Source: Pseudomonadota bacterium (GTDB lineage Bacteria > Pseudomonadota > Alphaproteobacteria > Rhizobiales > Rhizobiaceae). From it: a stretch of 12,359 bases of DNA. Positions 7,302 to 12,359 of this stretch are shown here, one piece after another; the first letter of the stretch is position 1; every line of letters starts with the position of its first letter. The stretch is from positions 1 to 12,359 of the forward strand of contig JAEWHQ010000098.1 in NCBI GenBank assembly GCA_023387715.1. The letters are read 5' to 3'. Position numbers and translations under genes: made by a program. Under the pieces are notes generated by a model. It made no database searches and was not told where the DNA came from. It saw nothing but the letters and a program-made list of their open reading frames with translations.

Positions 7302-7346
7302 TAATCGCGGGAAACGATAACCTTTAGGTTATGTATAACGCGATTA
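7302..7346 (-). other. nested inverted repeat spanning the pcaB stop codon and the PcaQ box
   Basis: An outer inverted repeat (TAATCGCG at 7302-7309 and CGCGATTA at 7339-7346) surrounds the inner ATAACCT/AGGTTAT palindrome. The TAA of pcaB (7344-7346) forms the outer end. As RNA on the minus strand it could fold as a two-stage hairpin ending in ATTCATTTTAC, a weak terminator-like tail. No other terminator follows pcaB, so readthrough from pcaDCHGB into the ABC operon is possible. Confidence 0.5.
7317..7332 (-). promoter_or_regulatory. PcaQ-type operator upstream of the ABC importer operon
   Basis: ATAACC-N4-GGTTAT is a near-perfect match to the PcaQ box reported for S. meliloti (ATAACC-N4-GGTTAA) and forms a 7-bp-arm palindrome. 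It sits 12 nt beyond the pcaB stop codon and 142 bp before the start of the binding-protein gene. Downstream on the minus strand, TCATTTTAC (7291-7299) and CCAG (7283-7286) occur at exactly the same offsets as at the pcaD operator. The TTTTAC part is a possible -35 element. No clear -10 is visible, as expected for an activator-dependent promoter. The rest of the 7176-7343 gap is a leader with only weak inverted repeats. Confidence 0.8.
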
Positions 7347-8393
7347 GTGATCCTTTCCAAGCGATTGAATCTGATCTGTCAGACGGATGCTTATATTAAG
7401 AGCTGCTGCAAGGCTCGCGCAGATTTGCGGTAGCACCATCCATTCAAGGCTCCATGCTGCGCCGGAACGCTCCTGTTCATGGATCATGGATTGCTGCATC
7501 GCGGATATTTGCACCGCATTAAAGCGCGCCAGCGACACTAAAATCTCTGCATTGACCGGATTTTGCTTATGCGGCATGGCTGATGATGCGCCGCCACCCG
7601 ACAAAGCAATCTCACTTGCCCCTTGCGCCATCAGCGCAATATCCTGCCCCATTTTGCCTAAACTACCGCTGAGTGTCACAAAGACATGGGCAATATCGTT
7701 GATGATATCACGCGCGCTTTGCCATTGCGGTAGATCATCAAGGGCCAGCATAAGACTAAGCTTTGCGCGTAAGGCTGCGGCTTGGTCGCCAAAATCATGC
7801 AATGTGCCAACCGCGCCGCCCAGTTGCAGCGGAAAATGCAAGTTCTCAAGCCGGATTTGAGCACGTTTTAAAGGTTCAACCCAGCTGGTAATGCGGTCAT
7901 GGACTGTTGCTGGCAGAGCTGCCTGCATCCGCGTATAAGCGGTCAATCCATTTTTGCCATGGGCTTGATCGAGTACTTCTAATTTATGCAGCAATTGCAC
8001 CAGTTTTTCCTGGGATAATTGCCTGAAAAGCTTCAGACGCAACATCAGGCTTGTGTCAATTACATCCTGACTGGTGGCACCAAAATGCACATATTGATTA
8101 TGGGTTTCACCGACATGGGCGCGTAATTGTTTGACCAGCTCCGGTATCACCACACCGTCGCGTGCAGTTGCCTGATTAAGCTTTGCCATATCAGCCTGAA
8201 AGCTTGAGCCGGCTTCAGCAATGGCCAAAGCCGCCGCTTCAGGGATTAAGCCCAATTCCGCTTGTGCTCTTGCCAGCGCCGTTTCAAACCGGATCATCTC
8301 CTCCACATCGAAGCTGGCCGAAAACAATTTGTCCACGGCTTCATCTTTGAAAAGACCTGAGAGAAACGGATGATCAAAAACACAAATGCTCAT
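7344..8393 (-). CDS. pcaB: 3-carboxy-cis,cis-muconate cycloisomerase
   Basis: PcaB converts 3-carboxy-cis,cis-muconate, the product of protocatechuate ring cleavage, to 4-carboxymuconolactone. It belongs to the fumarase/aspartase superfamily. The three conserved regions are visible: HFGATSQDVIDT (103-114), the YTRMQAALP segment (153-161), and the family signature GGASSAMPHKQNPVNAE (267-283). The length of 349 residues is shorter than the ~450 of Pseudomonas PcaB but typical of Rhizobiales, which lack the C-terminal extension. It is the last gene of pcaDCHGB, starting 3 nt after the pcaG stop codon with only a weak GGA upstream, so translation may depend on coupling. Its stop codon lies inside the hairpin that contains the PcaQ box of the next operon. 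Confidence 0.95.
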   Translation of the reverse strand: MSICVFDHPFLSGLFKDEAVDKLFSASFDVEEMIRFETALARAQAELGLIPEAAALAIAEAGSSFQADMAKLNQATARDGVVIPELVKQLRAHVGETHNQYVHFGATSQDVIDTSLMLRLKLFRQLSQEKLVQLLHKLEVLDQAHGKNGLTAYTRMQAALPATVHDRITSWVEPLKRAQIRLENLHFPLQLGGAVGTLHDFGDQAAALRAKLSLMLALDDLPQWQSARDIINDIAHVFVTLSGSLGKMGQDIALMAQGASEIALSGGGASSAMPHKQNPVNAEILVSLARFNAVQISAMQQSMIHEQERSGAAWSLEWMVLPQICASLAAALNISIRLTDQIQSLGKDH

Positions 8394-8396
8394 GCG

Positions 8397-9014
8397 TTAA
8401 ATATCCAAAAAGACGGTTTCTTTTTCGCCCTGAATGTAAATGTCGAAGTGGTAATTGTTACCGTCACGTTTGCCGATCAGGGTGTCAACGCGTGCTTTGT
8501 GTTCAATACGCGCTAATAGCGGGTCCTGTGCATTGGCTTCCTCTTCATCAGAGAAATACATGCGGGTGTGCAGCCCCATATTAATACCGCGCGCTACAAT
8601 CCACAAAGTGACATGCGGTGCCATCATGCGCCCGTCTTTAAAGGCAACCTGGCCGGGCTTGATGGTTTCAAAGGTAAATTCACCCGTATCCATATGGGCA
8701 GGGCAGCGTCCCCAGCCTTTGAAATTTTCATCCGCTTTGCCAGCGGTTTCCATCGGGCTGTTGTAAAAACCTTGCGCATCGGCCTGCCAGATTTCCACCA
8801 AAGCATCTTTGAGCGGCGCGCCCATGCCGTCAAAAACACGGCCTGCGATGGTAATGCGCTCGCCGCGGGTCTTGTCATTTACCAATGAGCCGGAGCCGAG
8901 ATCGTCTTTGAAAATACCGTGAATGCCGACAAAATTTGGTGTCAGGCCGATATGGACATAAGGGCCTGCGGTTTGCGAGGCTGTTTCTTTTAAATAACCG
9001 AGTGGCTGAACCAT
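8397..9014 (-). CDS. pcaG: protocatechuate 3,4-dioxygenase alpha subunit
   Basis: This is the alpha subunit of the intradiol dioxygenase that opens protocatechuate to 3-carboxy-cis,cis-muconate, 205 residues from ATG at 9014. I reject the frame extension to 9113: it is out-of-frame pcaH sequence, and GGAAGGA lies properly before 9014. Landmarks are TASQTAGPYVHIGL (11-24), VEIWQADAQGFYN (73-85) and APHVTLWIVARGINMGLHTR (132-151). As in all alpha subunits the iron ligands are absent. The segment matching the beta-subunit AGGRYRHK reads DAQGFYNS, and the WRPAHIHF segment is replaced by MAPHVTLW. It contributes to the active-site wall and substrate-binding pocket in the (alpha-beta-Fe) assembly. 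Only one base separates it from the pcaH stop codon (TAACATG), which favours equal synthesis of both subunits. Confidence 0.96.
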   Translation of the reverse strand: MVQPLGYLKETASQTAGPYVHIGLTPNFVGIHGIFKDDLGSGSLVNDKTRGERITIAGRVFDGMGAPLKDALVEIWQADAQGFYNSPMETAGKADENFKGWGRCPAHMDTGEFTFETIKPGQVAFKDGRMMAPHVTLWIVARGINMGLHTRMYFSDEEEANAQDPLLARIEHKARVDTLIGKRDGNNYHFDIYIQGEKETVFLDI

Positions 9015-9015
9015 G

Positions 9016-9759
9016 TTAGTTTCCTTCCATGCGGTTTTCAAACATGGTCGAACGGCGACCACGCAAGGTAATATCAAATTTAAAGGCGCGCATATCCATC
9101 GGCATGGTCGCATTCATATCGACGGCGGCAATCAGCCGTTCAATCGCTGCTTTATCCGGTATCGTGGTAACGATCGGGCAACGCCAGATCATCGGATCCC
9201 CTTCAAAATACATCTGCGTAATCAGACGTTGCGAAAAACCGGAGCCGAAAACGGAAAAGTGAATATGGGCTGGTCGCCAGTCATTCACACCATTTGGCCA
9301 CGGATAGGCACCGGGTTGAATGGTCTTGAACCAGTAATAACCGTTTTCATCGGTGATCGTGCGGCCAACGCCACCAAAATTCGGGTCGATGGCGGCCAGA
9401 TAGCTGTCTTTTTTATGGCGGTAGCGGCCGCCCGCATTGGCCTGCCAAAACTCGACCAAAGCACCGGCAACGGGGCGGTTGTTTTCATCCAGCACACGGC
9501 CATGCACCAAAATGCGCGGGCCAATCGCCATTTCGCCAGGTTTCGCATAATTGAGGATAAGGTCATTATCCAGTTCATTGAGCATATTATGGCCGAAGAC
9601 GGGGCCGGTAATTTCGCTCTTGGTGCCTTCCAGCGACAGGAGCGCACGGGTGGGTGAGCGCAAGACGGATGTCTTATATTGAGGCGTAAAGGCCGGCGCA
9701 TGGATCGTATGATCGCGCCCGTAAAATGGGCCGTTTTCAGGTTTGCTGTTTTTCATCAT
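9016..9759 (-). CDS. pcaH: protocatechuate 3,4-dioxygenase beta subunit
   Basis: This is the iron-bearing beta subunit of protocatechuate 3,4-dioxygenase, 247 residues. All four Fe(III) ligands are present: Y113 in GGRYRHKKD, Y152 in PGAYPWPNG, and H165 and H167 in WRPAHIHFS. They correspond to Tyr108, Tyr147, His160 and His162 of the Pseudomonas enzyme with a constant +5 offset. The conserved active-site arginine is R162. The N-terminal segment with FTPQYKTSVLRSPTRALLS is typical of the family. The start ATG at 9759 overlaps the pcaC stop codon by 4 nt (ATGA). A second ATG follows at once (Met-Met), and the GGAGGGGAGAA ribosome binding site could serve either. With pcaG directly downstream it forms the PcaHG pair, and nothing suggests loss of function. 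Confidence 0.97.
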   Translation of the reverse strand: MMKNSKPENGPFYGRDHTIHAPAFTPQYKTSVLRSPTRALLSLEGTKSEITGPVFGHNMLNELDNDLILNYAKPGEMAIGPRILVHGRVLDENNRPVAGALVEFWQANAGGRYRHKKDSYLAAIDPNFGGVGRTITDENGYYWFKTIQPGAYPWPNGVNDWRPAHIHFSVFGSGFSQRLITQMYFEGDPMIWRCPIVTTIPDKAAIERLIAAVDMNATMPMDMRAFKFDITLRGRRSTMFENRMEGN

Positions 9760-10163
9760 TTCTCCCCTCCGGCTGCGTCCATACCCTCATAGGTTTTCTT
9801 GGCGATTTTAAAAGCATGATTGGATGCCGGAACGCCTGCATAAATGGCGACATGCATCAGTGCTTCGCAAATATCTTGTTGTGTGGCACCCGTATTGACG
9901 GTCGCACGAATATGCATGGCTAGTTCTTCATCCTGACCGAGCGCTGCCAGCAAAGCAATTGTGACAATCGAGCGCTCACGTTTGGTCAGGCCCTCACTTG
10001 CCCAGACGGTGCCCCATGCCGATTCCGTAATCAGTTGCTGAAATTTACGGTCAATATCGGTAATCAATGCTGATGCACGATCAACGTGATCATCACCAAG
10101 CACTGATCTGCGCACTTGCATCCCAAGCTCATAACGCGACGGTGACGCGGAATTCTCGGCCAT
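9756..10163 (-). CDS. pcaC: 4-carboxymuconolactone decarboxylase
   Basis: PcaC removes CO2 from 4-carboxymuconolactone to give beta-ketoadipate enol-lactone. The 135-residue protein is a single CMD-family domain of normal length. Characteristic stretches are ESAWGTVWASEGLTKRERSI (47-66), ALGQDEELAMHIRATVNTGA (74-93) and DICEALMHVAIYAGVPASNH (97-116), with conserved E100 and H104. It is a stand-alone decarboxylase, not the PcaCD (PcaL) fusion found in actinobacteria. The start is ATG at 10163, 15 nt after pcaD, with GGAG upstream. The stop codon overlaps the pcaH start. Confidence 0.95.
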   Translation of the reverse strand: MAENSASPSRYELGMQVRRSVLGDDHVDRASALITDIDRKFQQLITESAWGTVWASEGLTKRERSIVTIALLAALGQDEELAMHIRATVNTGATQQDICEALMHVAIYAGVPASNHAFKIAKKTYEGMDAAGGEK

Positions 10164-10178
10164 GGGTTATTCTCCGTT

Positions 10179-10976
10179 TCAGATATTTTTTATGAATTTT
10201 GCGATTGTTTGGCTAAAAATCTGCGGCTGTTCCACACAAGGAATGTGGCCGCATTTTTCAAGCATGATAAATTCTGCTGCCGGAATGAGATCGGCCATTT
10301 CCTGCACAAGGGCAGGCGGGGTTGCGCCATCCTGATCGCCGACAAGGCATAAGGTGGGCACGCAAATCTGTTGCGCCTGTACTGTATAATCAGCCTGTGC
10401 CAGTGCCTCACAAGTGGCGGTGTAGCCATCAACCGGCTGACGGGTAAACATGTTGCAATAGGCAGCAAAAGCCGCATTGTCAGGCACGCGATATGCAGGC
10501 GTAAACCAACGCTCCATCGTGGGCGCCAAAATGCTGCTCAGGCCGTTTTGCAAAATGGCATCAATACGTGTGCGCCACATCTCAGCCGTGCCGATTTTAT
10601 GGGCAGTGTTGGAGAGGATAAGCCCTGCAACAAATTCTGGTTTTTTGGCGTAAAGTGCTTGTGCAATCAGACCGCCGACTGAAAGGCCGCATAAGATGAC
10701 GCGCTTCAACTTCAGCGCTTCCAGCAATGCGATCAAGTCATCAGCGAGTTCATCAATCGTGTAAGGTGTGGGGCCGGTGTCGGAGAGACCATGACCGCGC
10801 TTGTCATAAGTCAGCAGCGAAAACTCACCTTTAAGCTGTGCCTTCACATCATCCCAAATCCGCATATCGGTGCCGAGCGAATTGATGAAAACAATCACCG
10901 GCGCTGAATCGGTTGCCGCACCGGATTTCTCAAAAGCATAATGGGTGGTTTGATTGTTTAGACGAATAAATTGCAC
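10179..10976 (-). CDS. pcaD: 3-oxoadipate enol-lactonase (alpha/beta hydrolase)
   Basis: PcaD hydrolyses beta-ketoadipate enol-lactone to beta-ketoadipate. The alpha/beta-hydrolase triad is visible as S99 in the nucleophile elbow GLSVGG, D216 in GDQDGATPP and H244 in KCGHIPCVE. The oxyanion-hole strand is FINSLGTD (30-37). I choose the GTG at 10976, giving MQFIRLNNQTTHY and 265 residues, because PcaD proteins typically begin MQF and AGGAG lies 7 nt upstream. An in-frame GTG at 10991 would add five residues, but it is itself part of that ribosome binding site. It is the first gene of pcaDCHGB, divergent from pcaQ across 94 bp that hold the PcaQ box. Confidence 0.94.
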   Translation of the reverse strand: MQFIRLNNQTTHYAFEKSGAATDSAPVIVFINSLGTDMRIWDDVKAQLKGEFSLLTYDKRGHGLSDTGPTPYTIDELADDLIALLEALKLKRVILCGLSVGGLIAQALYAKKPEFVAGLILSNTAHKIGTAEMWRTRIDAILQNGLSSILAPTMERWFTPAYRVPDNAAFAAYCNMFTRQPVDGYTATCEALAQADYTVQAQQICVPTLCLVGDQDGATPPALVQEMADLIPAAEFIMLEKCGHIPCVEQPQIFSQTIAKFIKNI

Positions 10977-11014
10977 TGACTGTCTCCTCACGATTTTTAA
11001 TCTGGCGCTTTCAT

Positions 11015-11031
11015 CTGGTTAAGTAAAATGA
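11015..11031 (-). promoter_or_regulatory. pcaD promoter core shared with the ABC operon promoter
   Basis: On the minus strand TCATTTTAC (11023-11031) and CCAG (11015-11018) follow the PcaQ box at the same offsets as TCATTTTAC (7291-7299) and CCAG (7283-7286) follow the box before the ABC operon. TTTTAC may act as a degenerate -35 element. The adjoining TTAACC in the pcaD copy resembles a PcaQ half-site and could be the LysR activation site. A convincing -10 was not found. Confidence 0.6.
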
Positions 11032-11048
11032 TATTAATGCGCATATTC

Positions 11049-11064
11049 ATAACTGGGAGGTTAT
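11049..11064 (-). promoter_or_regulatory. PcaQ box in the pcaD-pcaQ intergenic region
   Basis: On the minus strand the sequence is ATAACC-TCCC-AGTTAT: the first half-site matches the S. meliloti PcaQ box exactly and the second differs at two positions from GGTTAA. It is centred about 80 bp upstream of the pcaD start codon, a suitable distance for activation by a LysR-type regulator. On the plus strand the same bases include GGGAGG, the only good ribosome binding site for pcaQ, so the box overlaps the translation start region of its own regulator gene. Confidence 0.8.
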
Positions 11065-11070
11065 GTGAAT

Positions 11071-11985
11071 ATGCTCAGCCACCGTATCAAGTTCCGTCAT
11101 TTGCACACATTTGTAGAAGTCGCACGTCAGAAAAGTGTGATGAAAGCGTCGCAAATCCTGCATGTCAGCCAGCCTGCTGTTACGAAAACCATGCGCGAAC
11201 TGGAGGAGATTTTAGGTGTTCCTTTGTTGGAGCGCGACGGGCGCGGCATTAAAATTACGCGCTTTGGTGATGTGTTTTTGCGCCATGCCGGAACCGCTTT
11301 AACGGCGCTGCGGCAAGGATTTGATTCTGTCTCGCAAGAGGTTGATGGTTCGGGGCCACCAATCCGCATTGGTGCTTTGCCAACTGTTTCCACCCGCATC
11401 ATGCCGCGTGCGATGAGCTTGTTTCTGACAGAAAAAGCCGGCAGCCGGATTAAAATTGTAACGGGCGAAAACTCGGTTCTGCTTGAACAGTTGCGCGTTG
11501 GTGATCTGGATCTGGTGGTCGGGCGTCTGGCGGCGCCGGAGAAAATGACGGGGTTCTTTTTCGAACATTTATATTCGGAAAAAGTTTTGTTTTTAGTGCG
11601 TGCCGGTCATCCGCTGGCGCATGAAAATACGCCTATTTTCGATCATATTGCGCAGTTTCCGGTGCTGATGCCGACGCGTAAATCAATCATCCGGCCATTT
11701 GTGGATCGTTTGCTGATCGCCAACGGTATCGGTGCGCTGCCAATCCAGATTGAAACAGTGTCGGACGCTTTCGGGCGGGCATTCGTGAGAGAAAGTGATG
11801 CAGTATGGATTATTTCGGAAGGGGTTGCTGCGGCTGATGTCGCCGAAGGCAAACTGGTGCCGCTTGATATTGATACGGATGAAACCAAGGGGCCGGTCGG
11901 GCTGACCATGCGCACCGATATGGTGCAATCAGCCGCCTTGCAAATTCTGATCCAGACTATTCGCGAGGCGGCTGAGGATGTTTGA
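11071..11985 (+). CDS. pcaQ: LysR-type transcriptional regulator of the protocatechuate genes
   Basis: PcaQ activates pcaDCHGB in Rhizobiales in response to a pathway intermediate, reported as beta-carboxymuconate and/or carboxymuconolactone in Agrobacterium. The 304-residue protein has an N-terminal winged helix-turn-helix (about residues 5-65, recognition region SQPAVTKTMRELEE at 33-46) and a LysR substrate-binding domain from about 95 to the end. The opening M-x3-RIKFRHL and VEVARQKSV are characteristic of PcaQ rather than of other LysR regulators. I choose ATG at 11071. A GTG at 11065 would add two residues but lies only 4 nt from the GGGAGG ribosome binding site, against 10 nt for the ATG. 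The divergent position next to pcaD and the two PcaQ boxes in the window support the name. Confidence 0.93.
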   Translation: MLSHRIKFRHLHTFVEVARQKSVMKASQILHVSQPAVTKTMRELEEILGVPLLERDGRGIKITRFGDVFLRHAGTALTALRQGFDSVSQEVDGSGPPIRIGALPTVSTRIMPRAMSLFLTEKAGSRIKIVTGENSVLLEQLRVGDLDLVVGRLAAPEKMTGFFFEHLYSEKVLFLVRAGHPLAHENTPIFDHIAQFPVLMPTRKSIIRPFVDRLLIANGIGALPIQIETVSDAFGRAFVRESDAVWIISEGVAAADVAEGKLVPLDIDTDETKGPVGLTMRTDMVQSAALQILIQTIREAAEDV

Positions 11986-12102
11986 TTGTGGTTTTGCCGC
12001 TAAGATAGCGGCACCACTTTGTTTAGTTATGGCTTTGCCGCTTAAAGTGCGGCTCCACATTTTCACATTATGGCTTCGCCGCTAAAATAGCGGCTCCGCC
12101 GG
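11986..12102. repeat. three 41-bp tandem palindromic repeats
   Basis: Three imperfect copies begin at 11986, 12027 and 12068, an exact 41-bp period. The third is cut short at about 12102. Each opens with TTRTGG and contains a hairpin: GCCGCTA-AGA-TAGCGGC (11996-12012), GCCGC-TTAAAGT-GCGGC (12037-12053) and GCCGCTA-AAA-TAGCGGC (12078-12094). In copies 1 and 2 an outer TGG/CCA pair closes the stem across an asymmetric internal loop. The first copy starts directly after the pcaQ stop codon. The third lies inside the convergent kinase gene and supplies its stop codon. The array fills the whole intergenic region and may work as a bidirectional terminator or be a REP-like dispersed element. Confidence 0.8.
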
Positions 12103-12359
12103 CAGCCTGTACAGCCAGACTACCGCAGATAATGCCTTCACCAAGTGCCGCTTCAAAGCCCACACCCTGCATCCAGCTATCGATAAAGCCAGCATTAAAC
12201 GCATCACCGGCACCCGTTGTATCCACAACGGTGACGGCTTCTGCTGATTGATGCAATTGCAGATCGCCAGCCTTCAGCCATGCACCATCCGCACCGCCTT
12301 TGAGCACCACACATGGGAAATGCTCGGCCAATGCGTTTAATGCTGCAACCGGATCTTTA
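12068..12359 (-). CDS. PfkB-family carbohydrate kinase, C-terminal part (5' end beyond the window)
   Basis: About 96 C-terminal residues of a ribokinase/PfkB-family sugar or nucleoside kinase are visible. The frame is open to the window edge, with the last visible upstream residues reading KDPVAALNALAEHF, so the TTG at 12331 is an internal leucine, not a start. The PfkB signature VVDTTGAGDAFNAGF contains the GAGD anion-hole motif with its catalytic aspartate. The upstream VVLKGGADGAW matches the strand before it. The substrate cannot be told from this part; 2-keto-3-deoxygluconate, ribose, fructose or adenosine kinases all share this end. The last codons (GAAILAAKP, then TAA) are written by the third 41-bp repeat, although total length past the signature looks normal. 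It is convergent with pcaQ and probably unrelated to the aromatic pathway. Confidence 0.88.
   Translation of the reverse strand, partial: KDPVAALNALAEHFPCVVLKGGADGAWLKAGDLQLHQSAEAVTVVDTTGAGDAFNAGFIDSWMQGVGFEAALGEGIICGSLAVQAAGGAAILAAKP

Noticed and set aside
9015..9113. Upstream extension of pcaG to 9113
   Set aside because: The added residues overlap pcaH out of frame. GGAAGGA precedes the ATG at 9014, which gives a standard PcaG N terminus.
10977..10991. GTG start for pcaD at 10991
   Set aside because: That GTG is part of the AGGAG ribosome binding site used by the GTG at 10976, which gives the usual MQF start of PcaD.
11007..11022. Second full PcaQ box around GGTTAA at 11017-11022
   Set aside because: The six bases at the expected partner position do not resemble ATAACC, so at most it is a half-site.
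11986..12102. The 41-bp repeats as a CRISPR array
   Set aside because: There are no unique spacers between identical repeats. The whole unit is repeated tandemly and diverged, and no cas genes are present.

Overview
This window carries most of the protocatechuate branch of the beta-ketoadipate pathway from an alphaproteobacterium, most likely of the Rhizobiales (Hyphomicrobiales). The evidence is the gene order pcaD-C-H-G-B with a divergent pcaQ (the Sinorhizobium/Agrobacterium/Brucella-type arrangement), a short PcaB of about 350 residues, and an ATAACC-N4-GGTTAT operator matching the published S. meliloti PcaQ box. Base composition looks moderate (about half G+C by eye), lower than in most rhizobia. 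A Brucellaceae relative such as Pseudochrobactrum would fit, but the genus is a guess.

Layout, left to right. The 3' six-sevenths of pcaF (+ strand) ends at a strong hairpin terminator, which it shares with a convergent MFS transporter gene. Next comes a five-gene minus-strand operon for a branched-chain-amino-acid-type (HAAT) ABC importer: substrate-binding protein, LivH-type permease, LivM-type permease, LivG-type ATPase and LivF-type ATPase. The last four cistrons overlap by 1 or 4 nt. Upstream of it, on the same strand, is the catabolic operon pcaD-pcaC-pcaH-pcaG-pcaB. Divergent from pcaD is the LysR-type regulator pcaQ. The right edge holds three 41-bp palindromic repeats and the 3' end of a convergent PfkB-family sugar kinase.

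How the parts work together. Protocatechuate would be imported by the ABC system, opened by PcaHG dioxygenase, and converted by PcaB, PcaC and PcaD to beta-ketoadipate. PcaIJ (not in the window) makes the CoA thioester, and PcaF cleaves it to succinyl-CoA and acetyl-CoA. PcaQ should control both operons. The pcaD promoter and the promoter of the ABC operon each carry a PcaQ-type palindrome, followed at exactly the same distance by the same TCATTTTAC block and the same CCAG block. This is the strongest regulatory signal in the window, and it supports assigning the 'leucine-type' ABC system to protocatechuate rather than amino acids. The enzymes are known families. What deserves a second look is mostly regulatory: the shared promoter layout, a PcaQ box lying on pcaQ's own ribosome binding site, a PcaQ box nested in a larger hairpin that includes the pcaB stop codon, a 14-bp perfect palindrome upstream of the MFS gene, and the 41-bp repeat array that runs into the kinase coding sequence.

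No tRNA, rRNA, insertion sequence, phage gene or CRISPR array was seen. No stretch of more than about 200 bp lacks a gene.
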